DNA from: Clostridia bacterium
GTDB taxonomy: Bacteria; Bacillota_A; Clostridia; Christensenellales; CAG-138
Direction of reading: 5' to 3'
Length of the DNA: 18,307 nt
NCBI GenBank assembly: GCA_017553815.1
Contig: JAFZJT010000262.1
Span: 1 to 18,307, forward strand
Every line of letters starts with the position of its first letter. The stretch's first letter is position 1. The position numbers and the translations under genes were made by a program. Positions 7,571 to 15,779 of this stretch are shown here, piece by piece. Below the pieces are notes generated by a model. That model had not been told where the DNA came from and ran no database searches. It was given only the letters and a program-made list of their open reading frames with translations.

Positions 7571-8005
7571 TCATCCTCCAAGTCTGCTTAAAAGGATCTC
7601 TGCTCCAACAAAGTAGCTTCTTTCGCCGAGCGCGGAGACCTGAGCGATGCACACGGGCTCGATAACGCTGATTGCGCGAAAGCTTTCTCTATTGTGAATG
7701 TCGCTTAGATGCACTTCGACGCAGGGGATATCGACCGATTCTATCGCGTCGCGAAGCGCATAGGAGTAGTGCGAATACGCACCGGGGTTAAATATGATGC
7801 CGTCCGCCGTTCCGATCGCGGCATGGATGCGGTCGATCAGCTCACCCTCGTTGTTGGATTGAAAAAACTCGGCCTCGGCTCCCTTTTCATTGAGATATGC
7901 TTCAAGCTCTCCCATGATTTCATTAAGCGTTCTTTTGCCGTAGATCTCGGGCTTTCTTTTGCCGAGCAGATTCAGATTGGGGCCGTTCAAAACGAGGAGC
8001 TTCAT
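7571..8005 (-). CDS. aroQ: 3-dehydroquinate dehydratase, type II
   Basis: The product has 144 residues, typical for the dodecameric type II enzyme that dehydrates 3-dehydroquinate to 3-dehydroshikimate. Visible signatures are VLNGPNLNLLG (residues 5-15), the catalytic Tyr in PEIYGK (Y22) with the preceding Arg (R17), FNPGAYSHYS with the catalytic His (H79), and VHLSDIHNRE (98-107). The usual REP of LGxREPxxYG is RKP here. The start is ATG 8005, not the upstream ATG at 8041, which lies inside dgt; the product then begins with the family's MKLLVLNGPN. The start is one base from the dgt stop, so translational coupling is likely. Confidence 0.95.
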   Translation of the reverse strand: MKLLVLNGPNLNLLGKRKPEIYGKRTLNEIMGELEAYLNEKGAEAEFFQSNNEGELIDRIHAAIGTADGIIFNPGAYSHYSYALRDAIESVDIPCVEVHLSDIHNRESFRAISVIEPVCIAQVSALGERSYFVGAEILLSRLGG

Positions 8006-8006
8006 A

Positions 8007-9002
8007 TCAATTCCAATCCTTTGGCACGAAGAGCCTTTCATAGTCGCGCACGGCGTAGCGGTCGGTCATGCAGGCGATATAGTCTGCGGTGACGCGCTCC
8101 GCGCCGTCCTCCTCGATGTATTTTTTGAAATCATCGGGAAGGGTATCGATGTTTTTGCGGTAATGCCTGTACAGCGTTTCAACAACGCCGACAGCCTTGC
8201 TTTCCTCCGCCTTGGCGCGGGGGTCGTGGTATAGATTTTCAAAAAGATAGTCTCTGAGCTTGTCGAACTCACTCGCCATCTCCTCACTCATGCGAACGAA
8301 GGGTTTTGAAAAGCTCACGGAGAGTATATCCATAATCAGCGCATTTATGCGCTCGCCGTGCGTTTTGCCGATCTTTTCGATGCAGCTTTTGGGGAGCATC
8401 TCGTTTGAGAGCAGCCCCGCGCGTATCGCGTCGTCGATATCGTGGTTGACGTAGGCTATGCGATCGGCAAGGCTTACGACGTATCCCTCAAGCGTACACG
8501 GCTTACCGTTCTTTTTATGGTTCAGTATGCCGTCGCGCACCTCGCAGGTGAGGTTGAGTCCAACGCCGTTTTCAAGCTTTTCGACCATGCGAAGGCTCTG
8601 CACGTTGTGTTCAAAGCCGCCCGGAACGAGCTCGTCCAAAACCTTCTCGCCCGAATGCCCGAAGGGGGTATGCCCAAGGTCGTGTCCCATTGCGATGGCT
8701 TCGGTCAGATCCTCGTTCAGAAGAAGCGCACGGGAGATGGTGCGCGCTATCTGCGAAACCTCGAGCGTATGTGTCAGCCTTGTGCGGTAGTGATCGCCGA
8801 CGGGGGAGAGAAAGACCTGCGTTTTATGCTTGAGCCGCCTAAAGCTCTTGCAGTGGATTATCCTGTCGCGGTCGCGCACGAACTCGGTGCGCACGGGGCA
8901 GGGCGCGATGGGCTGCTCGCGTCCGCGCGTTTCGCTCGAAAGCGCCGCATACGGAGAAAGCATCTGTTTTTCCCTCAGCTCCGCCGTTTCACGAAAGTCC
9001 AT
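8007..9002 (-). CDS. dgt: Deoxyguanosinetriphosphate triphosphohydrolase-like HD-domain protein
   Basis: The product has 331 residues, the length of the shorter dGTPase-like proteins common in Bacillota. The metal-binding HD residues are visible: H78 in RLTHTLEV, and HD (107-108) in MGHDLGHTPFGHSGE. The upstream RLKHKTQVF block and the later SLADRIAYVNHDIDDA block, which carries the last metal-binding Asp, are also family signatures. Members hydrolyse dNTPs to deoxynucleosides and triphosphate and help control nucleotide pools; substrate choice cannot be read here. TAAGGAGG lies 7 bases before ATG 9002. It is 55 bases downstream of the flippase gene and immediately precedes aroQ. Confidence 0.92.
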   Translation of the reverse strand: MDFRETAELREKQMLSPYAALSSETRGREQPIAPCPVRTEFVRDRDRIIHCKSFRRLKHKTQVFLSPVGDHYRTRLTHTLEVSQIARTISRALLLNEDLTEAIAMGHDLGHTPFGHSGEKVLDELVPGGFEHNVQSLRMVEKLENGVGLNLTCEVRDGILNHKKNGKPCTLEGYVVSLADRIAYVNHDIDDAIRAGLLSNEMLPKSCIEKIGKTHGERINALIMDILSVSFSKPFVRMSEEMASEFDKLRDYLFENLYHDPRAKAEESKAVGVVETLYRHYRKNIDTLPDDFKKYIEEDGAERVTADYIACMTDRYAVRDYERLFVPKDWN

Positions 9003-9057
9003 AAACGCACCTCCTTATTAAAATACTACTGATTTCTTATACCCTTCTTAACGCGGC

Positions 9058-10743
9058 TTATTTCATCTTGACCCTAAAAAGCTTTGCGAAAAGATTCGCC
9101 TTGGGCAGGAATTCAAGGTCGTTTGCGTTGAACGGGCGAAGGAGCATCATCGCTCCAAGATAGACAACAACGCCCGCGCCGATAGCAAGGACGGTTCCCA
9201 CGGAGGGATACCCCATGCCCGAGATAAGCTTATACACGAAGTAAACGATAACGCCCATCAAAACGCTTGAGAAGAGTGGCTTTATAAAGGTGTCCGCACA
9301 GCTTATCCTCATCTGAGTGTAGTGCAGAACGAAGAAGATATCTCCGATCGCCGCGATCGCGTAGCAGAGCACCGTGGAGAGCGCCGCGCCGAGTATGCCC
9401 ATATCCGTGAACTTCATAAGAACTATCATGCTTATGACCTTCACCGCTCCGCCGATCGCGAGGAAGAATACGGGGATGCGCGGCTTGCCCATGCCCTGAA
9501 TGATGCCGGTCAGCGTTTGCACGATGGAGAGGAACAGCACGCCCACAGAAGCAAAGCGCATGATGTTTCGAGCCACAGTCTGAATCTTTACGCCGTTTAT
9601 AAGCTCCTGACTTGCTCCCAAACTGCCTCTATACAGCAGGGTCTCCATGATAGGGCCGCCGAGCACAAACAGACCGACTGCGCAGGGCGCGCCGATGAAC
9701 AGTGCGAGCTTCAAACCGGTAGCGCTTGCGTTGTGTACGGTGCGCCTATCGCGCTTTGCAACGGCCTGCGAAATCGCGGGAACGAGGCTCATCGAGAGTG
9801 CGAGCGTCAGCACAGCGGGCATATTGATAAGCGGGTTAATGTTGGCGGTCAACAGACCGAAAGCCAAATCGGCAGACTTCTCGGCGGCTTCCAATGTCAT
9901 GCCTGCAACAGATATAAACTTATCGGTCAGTATCCCGAGTATCAGAGCGGAGTCTGCAAGCGCGGTGAGCGGCATTACGGATGCGCCTATGGTTATAGGT
10001 ATGGCAATGACGAGCAGTTTCTTCAATATGGAGGAGGTCTGCTCGCTGCCGCGCATCAGCTCGGTGCCGCGCAAAGAAATGGGGAGATTGCCGCGCTTCA
10101 GATTGAAAGTAAAGTAAAACTTAATAAAAATCAGCGCAGCAAGCTCAGAGATACTCACGCCGGCAAGCGCACCGATCGCGGGCACCTCAATGCGGTCGGG
10201 ATACTTATTAAAGAGTATGGCAGCGAGCGCGTAACCGAGAATAAACTTGACGAGCTGCTCTATGATCTGGCTTATGGCCGTGCCTGTCATGCGCTGCATA
10301 CCCTGAAGATAGCCCCTGTATGCGCACATCACGGAAACGAAGAACAGCGCGGGGGAGAGAGCCACAAAGGAGTATTTTGCTATTGGCCTATCGACAGCAT
10401 TGCCGATGACGCCGGAGAATGCAAACAGCAGGATCGTGGTAACGATACCTATGCCGACAAGCAGCTTCAAAGCCGCCGAAAAGACCCTTTTTGCTCCCTG
10501 TGGATCGCCAAGCGCCAGGCGCTCGGAAACGAGCTTGGAGATGGCGGTCGGAAGACCTGCGGAGGATATGACTAAAAGACCGGCATATATCGGATAGGCT
10601 ACCTGATAGTAGGCCATTCGCTCGGTGCCTATCAAATTTAAGAGCGGTATGCGGAAGATCGCGCCTAATAGCTTAACGATGAGTCCGGCTATGCCGAGTA
10701 TGGCAGCTCCTTGAACGAAGGAGGTTTTTTTGCTTTGTTCCAT
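9058..10743 (-). CDS. SpoVB/MurJ-like lipid-linked polysaccharide flippase (MOP superfamily)
   Basis: The product has 561 residues and about 14 hydrophobic segments through its length. The N-terminal SFVQGAAILGIAGLIVKLLGAIFRIPL and YYQVAYPIYAGLLVISSAGLPTAISKLVSE regions are characteristic of the polysaccharide-biosynthesis/SpoVB group in Bacillota. YRGYLQGMQRM and LTGIIQGMGKPRIPV are the matching loop motifs in the two halves. Relatives move lipid-linked cell-wall or cortex precursors across the membrane; whether this copy is sporulation-specific cannot be told. The ATG at 10743 lacks a close ribosome binding site. A strong GAAAGGAG (10787-10794) lies 43 bases upstream, and the frame stays open to a TTG at 10761, so the start is uncertain. 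Confidence 0.88.
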   Translation of the reverse strand: MEQSKKTSFVQGAAILGIAGLIVKLLGAIFRIPLLNLIGTERMAYYQVAYPIYAGLLVISSAGLPTAISKLVSERLALGDPQGAKRVFSAALKLLVGIGIVTTILLFAFSGVIGNAVDRPIAKYSFVALSPALFFVSVMCAYRGYLQGMQRMTGTAISQIIEQLVKFILGYALAAILFNKYPDRIEVPAIGALAGVSISELAALIFIKFYFTFNLKRGNLPISLRGTELMRGSEQTSSILKKLLVIAIPITIGASVMPLTALADSALILGILTDKFISVAGMTLEAAEKSADLAFGLLTANINPLINMPAVLTLALSMSLVPAISQAVAKRDRRTVHNASATGLKLALFIGAPCAVGLFVLGGPIMETLLYRGSLGASQELINGVKIQTVARNIMRFASVGVLFLSIVQTLTGIIQGMGKPRIPVFFLAIGGAVKVISMIVLMKFTDMGILGAALSTVLCYAIAAIGDIFFVLHYTQMRISCADTFIKPLFSSVLMGVIVYFVYKLISGMGYPSVGTVLAIGAGVVVYLGAMMLLRPFNANDLEFLPKANLFAKLFRVKMK

Positions 10744-10833
10744 TAACCATTTATCACACAAGCTGATACTTAAAGCCTGCGTGATTCTCCTTTCAACAGC
10801 TTTTCCTTATGTGCGGAAACAAATCACAATCAT

Positions 10834-10842
10834 ATTATACCA
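10834..10842 (-). promoter_or_regulatory. Extended -10 promoter for the flippase gene
   Basis: On the - strand the sequence reads TGGTATAAT, a perfect TGnTATAAT extended -10, in a very AT-rich intergenic stretch. No good -35 lies 17 bases upstream, which an extended -10 can tolerate. It sits between the ygiQ terminator and the flippase start, giving a leader of roughly 85 bases. The flippase, dgt and aro genes may all be served by it. Confidence 0.6.
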
Positions 10843-10917
10843 TATCAAAACGCAATATGCTATATCTTTTGCACTAAAATATATATTAAAATTAACATAT
10901 TTACGATATGAAGTTTC

Positions 10918-10949
10918 AAAAAAAGAAAAAACGCTTCGTTTTTGAAGCG
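10918..10949 (-). terminator. Intrinsic terminator after ygiQ
   Basis: On the - strand CGCTTC (10949-10944) pairs with GAAGCG (10937-10932) around AAAAAC. A T-rich tail TTTTTTCTTTTTTTG follows. It starts 59 bases downstream of the ygiQ stop and separates that gene from the flippase unit. Confidence 0.85.
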
Positions 10950-11007
10950 ATTTTCCGATGGATTCTATATCAAAGCTTCGCGCTTTGATCGGCAAACAGA
11001 GGTCTTT

Positions 11008-13002
11008 TCAGCGCTTTTTGCCCGTTTTGCGGCCTGAATCGGCTCCTGCGCCGCCGCTTTTTGTTCGCGGAGCAGCCGAACTATTTCGCCTGTCCGAACG
11101 GCGATCATCACCGCGCTTTTCGCCGCCTTTGCCGCTATAAGGCTTTGAAGGAGCGCGTCCCGTCTTTGTTTCCGCGCCCTCGGGCGGAACGAGGCAGTTT
11201 TTGCTGTAGCCGATAAGGTCGTCGCGCTCGGCCTTTCTCAAAGCCTCTCGAACGAGCGGGCGGTTCTTCGGGATGAAGTATTGCATCAGCGCGCGCTGCA
11301 TCGCCTTTTCGCGCGGGTCGCGCGGGATATAGACGCTCTTCATCGTGCGCGGGTCGAGCCCCGTGTAGAACATGCAGGTCGAAAGCGTGCCGGGCGTGGG
11401 GTAGAAATCCTGCACCTGCTCGGGGCGCTGACCGCTCGATTTGAGGTATTGAGCCAGAGCGATCGCGGAATGCAGCGTGCTCCCGGGATGGCTGGACATG
11501 AAGTATGGCACTATGTACTGCTCCATACCGAGGCTCTTGTTGAGCGCCATATACTTTGCGGCGAAGCGCTCATACAGCCCTCCGCCGGGCTTATTCATGC
11601 ACTCGAGCACGCGGTCGTCGATATGCTCGGGAGCGACCTTGAGCTGACCGCTGACGTGGTGCTTGATCAGCTCGCGGATGAAGGTGTCGTCCTTATCATA
11701 CATAAGATAATCGTAGCGGATGCCGCTTCTGACGAAAACCTTCTTAACGCCGTCGAGCTTGCGAAGCTTGCGAAGAAGCTCCACGTAGTCGCGGTGATCG
11801 ACGGTCATACTCTTGCAGGGGTTATAGCCAAGACAGCTTCTGTCCTTGCAAACACCCTTTGTGAGCTGCTTCTTGCAGGCGGGGAAACGGAAATTCGCGG
11901 TCGGACCTCCAACGTCGTGGATATAGCCCTTGAAATCCGGCTGCGCGATAAGCTTTTTCGCTTCCTCAATGAGCGAAGCATGGCTGCGAGCCTGTATCAC
12001 TCGCCCCTGATGGAAGGTCAGCGCGCAGAACGAGCATTGACCGTAGCAGCCTCGGCAGCTTACGAGCGAAAACTTCACCTCGTCGAGCGCGGGTATATGC
12101 TCCTTATAGCTCGGATGCGGAAGGCGCGTATAGGGGAGCGAATACACCTCGTCCAGCTCCTCGGTCGAAAGCGGGGGAGATGGCGGGTTGACGACGAGAT
12201 GCTTTTCGCCGTGCTTTTGAACGAGCCTTGCGCCGCTTATCGCGTCCTGCTCGCGGTACTGCGTAATAAACGCCTCGCAGTATGCCTTTTTATCCTTTGA
12301 AACGCTTTCAAACGAGGGGATCTCATCGTATTCGTAAACAAGCTCGAGGTTCGGCGCAAGATACGCCGTACCGGGTATATAGGTGATATCGTGAATATTA
12401 AGCCCGCCGTCGAGCGCCTCGGAAAGGTCGATAGTCTGCTTCTCGCCCATGCCGTAAACGAGCAGGTCGGCGCCCGATGAAACGAGGATCGAGGGCAGTA
12501 CCTTATCCGCCCAATAATCGTAATGCGCGAACCTTCTAAGGCTCGCCTCTATACCGCCTATTATTATAGGAACGTCGCTTCCGTAAGCTTTTCGTATCAG
12601 CGAGCAGTATGCGTTCACCGCCCTATCGGGACGCTTTCCCACCTTACCGCCGGGGGTGTAGGCGTCCGTGCCGCGAGGCTTCTTCGCAACGGTGTATTTA
12701 TTCACCATAGAGTCCATGTTTCCCGAGTTGACGAGGAATCCGAGGCGCGGCCTGCCGAACGTACTCACCGATTCTTCGCTTCTCCAATCGGGCTGCGCGA
12801 TTATGCCCACGGTATAGCCGCGCGAAAGCAGCATCCTGCCGATTATAGCCGTGCCGAAGGATGGATGGTCGATATACGCATCGCCCGTAACTATAACGAA
12901 ATCGGGCGAGCGTTTTCCGCATTGGGAAAAAAGCTCGTCCGAAGAGAGCGGAAGAGGTCTAAGCCCGTTCTGTTCTATTTTCTCTTTATTCTCGCCTGCC
13001 AT
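11008..13002 (-). CDS. ygiQ: YgiQ-family radical SAM protein (UPF0313)
   Basis: The product has 664 residues. The N-terminal part (about 33-230) has the YgiQ-specific blocks [23 protein letters not shown] and [20 protein letters not shown], followed by a radical SAM core with the 4Fe-4S motif CYGQCSFC (C319, C323, C326). The later blocks [23 protein letters not shown] and [19 protein letters not shown] are also typical. The reaction and substrate of this conserved family are not established. The last 50 or so residues are a low-complexity Lys/Arg/Gly/Ser tail, common in clostridial homologues and possibly nucleic-acid binding (inference). ATG 13002 has only a weak AAAAGG upstream but a good promoter. 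Confidence 0.93.
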   Translation of the reverse strand: MAGENKEKIEQNGLRPLPLSSDELFSQCGKRSPDFVIVTGDAYIDHPSFGTAIIGRMLLSRGYTVGIIAQPDWRSEESVSTFGRPRLGFLVNSGNMDSMVNKYTVAKKPRGTDAYTPGGKVGKRPDRAVNAYCSLIRKAYGSDVPIIIGGIEASLRRFAHYDYWADKVLPSILVSSGADLLVYGMGEKQTIDLSEALDGGLNIHDITYIPGTAYLAPNLELVYEYDEIPSFESVSKDKKAYCEAFITQYREQDAISGARLVQKHGEKHLVVNPPSPPLSTEELDEVYSLPYTRLPHPSYKEHIPALDEVKFSLVSCRGCYGQCSFCALTFHQGRVIQARSHASLIEEAKKLIAQPDFKGYIHDVGGPTANFRFPACKKQLTKGVCKDRSCLGYNPCKSMTVDHRDYVELLRKLRKLDGVKKVFVRSGIRYDYLMYDKDDTFIRELIKHHVSGQLKVAPEHIDDRVLECMNKPGGGLYERFAAKYMALNKSLGMEQYIVPYFMSSHPGSTLHSAIALAQYLKSSGQRPEQVQDFYPTPGTLSTCMFYTGLDPRTMKSVYIPRDPREKAMQRALMQYFIPKNRPLVREALRKAERDDLIGYSKNCLVPPEGAETKTGRAPSKPYSGKGGEKRGDDRRSDRRNSSAAPRTKSGGAGADSGRKTGKKR

Positions 13003-13030
13003 AACGAAGCCTTTTTAATCAACTGCTCCA

Positions 13031-13059
13031 ATTATAAAGCAGATGGCACGAAAAGGCAA
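13031..13059 (-). promoter_or_regulatory. Promoter of ygiQ
   Basis: On the - strand TTGCCT (13059-13054) and a perfect TATAAT (13036-13031) are 17 bases apart. The ygiQ ATG follows 28 bases after the -10, giving a short leader. Confidence 0.75.
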
Positions 13060-13102
13060 GCGCTGGGATCGAAGGGATCGTGTCAATATCTTCTGGGAGA
13101 AA

Positions 13103-13764
13103 TCAAGCGACGGAATAAACCGGTCGCATTTTAGCGATGGCTTTAAGAATGAATGCTGTGCCGGTGAGCTTACCGCTCATACTGCTGCTTTGGCACACAT
13201 TCTCAAAGATGCTCCAATCGTGACATTCGCCGAGAGCTTCGTTCGCCTGTTTTTCGGCGTATTTGCCGTATATCTCAAGCCCGTTCTTAAGGGCATTGTG
13301 ATCCTTTGTGCGTTCCTTTTTGCTCCTTGAAACGCGGATATGATCTGCGGTAACTTTGCCTCGTTCTCGGTGAAGATGCGCAGCATAGCCATCTTGCCGA
13401 GCCCCTCTTTGCTCCAAGCAAGAGAGTTGAGGGAAAGGCTCTACGAAAGCAGATGGCTTACGAGCGGCTCGGTGCAGCTTCCGACTCGCAAAGGGTTTTC
13501 CTGCCTTTATCGTCCTGCTTTTCGTTTATTGCATCGCAGTATTTAACGAAAGCTTCAAGGTCGTTGCTCCGGATCGCTTTCTTCACGACCCCGGCGTAAT
13601 GCCCGGCTCCTTCGAGGGCGAACAGCTTCTTGAAGTATTTTTTGAGATGAAAGCCGTCCATCACGAATACGGCATTGGGCATAAGCGCTTTGAGCTTGCC
13701 GATCCATCTTCCTCAGTCCGCATGGATACATATTCTTTTTACTCAGTTTTTGGGCTATCAAATA
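13103..13764 (-). pseudogene. Decayed ISLre2-family (UPF0236) transposase, C-terminal half
   Basis: Three frames on the - strand together read like the C-terminal half of an ISLre2-type transposase. The first part contains WIGKLKALMPNAVFVMDGFH (from about 13716), matching the family's WI...LP...FVLDxFHLxK block with the second catalytic Asp. After a shift near 13490 comes GSCTEPLVSHLLS, an in-frame TAG at 13441-13443, then SLSLNSLAWSKEGLGKMAML, matching the family's SxRLSxxPxxWSKEGxxxMAxLR block. Another shift near 13330 leads to a Lys-rich end stopping at 13103-13105. The N-terminal half is missing or unrecognisable, so the copy is dead. No matching terminal inverted repeats could be found by eye. 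Confidence 0.75.
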
Positions 13765-13913
13765 ATATCACGAAAGGCGTATTCCATATCCAGCATTATT
13801 TTGTGCGGCACAACACCTCAGATGCCTAAACCAACTGCTTTTTCTCGCAGGTCTTTTACACTAAGCGCATTCCCGCTATGGCAAATGTGTATCATGGCTA
13901 TCTCGATATCAAA
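13761..13913 (-). pseudogene. Unrecognised coding remnant with one internal stop
   Basis: One - strand frame reads 31 residues starting FDIEIAMIHICHSGNALSVK, meets TGA at 13818-13820, then continues GVVPHKIMLDMEYAFRDII to another TGA (13758-13760). The composition is protein-like (amphipathic, no low complexity), suggesting a broken gene rather than random sequence. It adjoins the upstream side of the transposase remnant, but I do not recognise it as part of that family. Its function is unknown. Confidence 0.3.
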
Positions 13914-13978
13914 TCATTTTCAAAGCTCTGTTTAGCGGCATCGTTGCAATATATTTTAAAAGCGAACGCTAAAACTCC

Positions 13979-14009
13979 AAAAAAGTGTGGAATACAGGGT
14001 GAAGGGCAA
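13979..14009 (+). repeat. Direct repeat copy 1 (920 bp from copy 2)
   Basis: The first 20 bases (13979-13998) are identical to 14899-14918, and similarity continues to 14009 with three mismatches. In one frame both copies encode KSVEYR[V/I][K/E]G, so the repeat may come from a duplicated gene end. Copy 1 precedes the array of five palindromic motifs. Confidence 0.75.
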
Positions 14010-14152
14010 TGCGGATGAGTTCGTATAGCCGATCAGCTTGAGAAAACTGCGAATGCTCTCTATGCTAAGAGTGTGCTTGAATAAATCGGTGTTCCGTGTA
14101 TCGGTCATATATTTCTTAAAAATATACTGATTATGGTTTCAATAATCGTCGT

Positions 14153-14801
14153 TTCCTCCCCTATACATATGGGGATAGTTGTTCAAGAGCATAGGTAGTG
14201 ACAGATCTCGTGAGAACGGTTAATCATCGGAAAACAATTATGCCGATCCGCATGTCTGTTAGGAGAAAACTGATTATGTTTTCCGCCTATGGATGTGCAA
14301 AACTCAATTCTCATTCCTATACATACGGGGAGAGTTTATTCACACCGTGAATTAAGCTCAATGAGTGTTCTATCTGCCGTAAACCCAAAGATTGGAGATG
14401 ATGAACCGCGAGCTGCTGATGGGGGCTGAAAAAATGCTTCCGCTCGATCCGCTTGAAGTTGAACAAACGCCGCTTTTCATTCCAATGCATATAGGGGGAT
14501 TATTTCGCAGCATGAGTGACACGCGAGGAATCATATGTCAGCCCGGCGTTCGGAAGGTCGGGAAAGATGTTTCCGAGAGATGAATCGGCTTCCAAAAGTT
14601 TCTTGCCACAGACCCCTCGAAATGCCAAATCCATTCCTATACAAATAGGAGGAATGATTGGCATCAATGAAAAGCGCTGAGGTTTTAATGCGGCGGCATC
14701 ATTCTGAATATCGAAGTTAGTGCTTTTGCTCGGCAAGCCGATTTTGAAATATACTTCCGAATCAGCCTCCCCAAATTGTAAATTTCATCCCCTATACATA
14801 T
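14153..14801. repeat. Five copies of a 17-18 bp motif at a spacing of about 155 bp in non-coding DNA
   Basis: The consensus is TTCATTCCTATACATAT. Copies lie at 14153-14170, 14310-14326, 14476-14492, 14630-14646 and 14784-14801, with centre-to-centre spacings of 156, 166, 154 and 155 bases. Each is followed by a G-rich arm (GGGGAT, GGGGAG, GGGGGAT, GGAGGAAT, GAAAGATG) that pairs wholly or partly with the pyrimidine arm, so most copies can form a hairpin. The best is at 14624-14661, where GCCAAATCCATTCCTAT faces ATAGGAGGAATGATTGGC. At the fifth copy CATATGAAAG and CTTTCATATG form a perfect 10-bp stem (14797-14821). The sequences between copies are not clearly alike. No intact gene lies here, and the spacing is far too long for CRISPR. 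Confidence 0.7.
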
Positions 14802-14898
14802 GAAAGATGTGCTTTCATATGCGATAGACACAACCGGAGATCCGGGCGATACGAAATATGCTTATAAATATATTTCTGAATTGAGGTTTTCAAATCAG

Positions 14899-14929
14899 AA
14901 AAAAGTGTGGAATACAGGATAGAGGGCAA
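14899..14929 (+). repeat. Direct repeat copy 2 (920 bp from copy 1)
   Basis: This matches copy 1 at 13979-14009. Here the frame stays open beyond the repeat: KSVEYRIEGKKARWSYRLTE and on for about 20 more residues to a TGA near 15020, with no start codon of its own. It therefore looks like the end of a truncated gene. Confidence 0.75.
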
Positions 14930-14982
14930 AAAGGCGAGATGGTCTTACAGGCTGACCGAAAGAACTATGAAAGGGGTTTTGA

Positions 14983-15063
14983 ATGACAACAAAAAACAGA
15001 GTACACGGAATCCGAATGTTTGATATGGAGTTGCGGCGGATGAAGTGGCTGTGGTATCCGTAA
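14983..15063 (+). CDS. Possible small ORF upstream of the mobilisation module
   Basis: ATG 14983 is preceded by GAAAGGGG (14969-14976) at a usable distance and encodes 26 residues beginning MTTKNRVHGIRMFDMELRRM and ending in a Trp-rich WLWYP, then TAA. It is basic and resembles no family I know. It overlaps, in another frame, the truncated coding remnant that starts at the second direct repeat, so it may not be real. Confidence 0.25.
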   Translation: MTTKNRVHGIRMFDMELRRMKWLWYP

Positions 15064-15081
15064 ATGCCGTTGGAGAATCAA

Positions 15082-15440
15082 GAATGCAACATTGCAAGCT
15101 TTTCCCATTGCATGCTTGAAGATGACAGCGAAAGGAAGCTTGCAGTCACCACTCTCTGCATTGTTGCATTCATCTTTTCTGCCGCGTGTGAGCGCCCAGA
15201 AAGCGACGTGTGCGCTCTTTGGAGCGATGAGAATACGTTGCAAGCTGAAGTGTTTAGTGCAGATTTGAGGCAAGGAAACCTCAGAGTTGAGAAACCTGTT
15301 TTTAACACTTGCGCGGTGTTTGCGGAGCACTCCGACATCCCGTTTCTGTACTCTCCTTCGGGAGAGTGCAAGCATCGCATTTGACCGGTCATCGGCAAAG
15401 CCGCCGCCGTGCCAAATGCAGTTTTGCGGGCGGAAGCCCG
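15082..15440. other. Inverted-repeat-rich leader of the mobilisation genes, candidate oriT region
   Basis: No convincing gene lies between 15064 and mobC; a 106-codon ORF at 15064-15384 has no ribosome binding site. GAATGCAACATTGCA (15082-15096) faces TGCATTGTTGCATTC (15157-15171) with 14 of 15 bases complementary. Nested within are TGCAAGCTT (15093-15101) and AAGCTTGCA (15136-15144). ACTCTCC-TTCG-GGAGAGT (15350-15367) is a perfect 7-bp stem with a UUCG loop, and CGGGC-GGAA-GCCCG (15427-15440) lies 30 bases before mobC. Origins of transfer commonly sit beside mobC and relaxase genes and carry such repeats. No nick-site consensus is recognised, so oriT is an inference. Confidence 0.4.
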
Positions 15441-15469
15441 AACCCACTTTTACGAAAGGAAAGCAGAAA

Positions 15470-15775
15470 ATGAAAAACAAAAAGCTGTGCATACGCGTAA
15501 GCGAGGATGATCTTTCCGCCGTGCACCGAAAGGCCGAGCAGGCAAAGCTGTCGTTCACCGAGTATGTTACGAGAGCCTGTCTCGGCAAGCAGATAGTTGT
15601 TATCGACGGGTTGAATGAAGTCATACGACAGCAGAAAGCGATAGGAAAGAATCTTAATCAACTGACCATGCTCTGCAACATCGGTCGTATCTCTGCCGTC
15701 GATCTCTCCGCATTGGTTGCGGAGTACGCAGCGGTCAATGAAAAGCTGTCCGAGATACTTGAGAGAAGGCGGTGA
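15470..15775 (+). CDS. mobC: MobC-family mobilisation (relaxosome accessory) protein
   Basis: The product has 101 residues. The N-terminal part KLCIRVSEDDLSAVHRKAEQ followed by SFTEYVTRACLGK resembles a ribbon-helix-helix DNA-binding region. The middle ...IGKNLNQLTMLCNIG is the core MobC motif (PF05713, pattern IGxNLNQLxxxxN). MobC proteins bind oriT and help the relaxase open the DNA. The frame is open back to 15287, but ATG 15470 has GAAAGGA 9 bases upstream and gives a normal-length protein. It ends 4 bases before the relaxase start, as usual for this pair. The protein itself looks intact although its partner is truncated. Confidence 0.9.
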   Translation: MKNKKLCIRVSEDDLSAVHRKAEQAKLSFTEYVTRACLGKQIVVIDGLNEVIRQQKAIGKNLNQLTMLCNIGRISAVDLSALVAEYAAVNEKLSEILERRR

Positions 15776-15779
15776 CCAG

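Noticed and set aside
9322..10575. A 417-codon + strand ORF opposite the flippase gene
   Set aside because: Its composition (many His, Gln, Arg and Gly) is that of an antisense shadow, and the - strand encodes a clear membrane protein.
11281..12300. A 339-codon + strand ORF opposite ygiQ
   Set aside because: It is an antisense shadow; the - strand carries the complete YgiQ signatures.
14153..14801. The five spaced palindromic motifs as a CRISPR array
   Set aside because: The spacers would be about 137-149 bases, the repeats are only 17-18 bases and imperfect, and no cas genes are in the window.
15064..15384. A 106-codon + strand ORF upstream of mobC
   Set aside because: It has no ribosome binding site and no family resemblance, and it is built over the nested inverted repeats, so it is better explained as non-coding leader.
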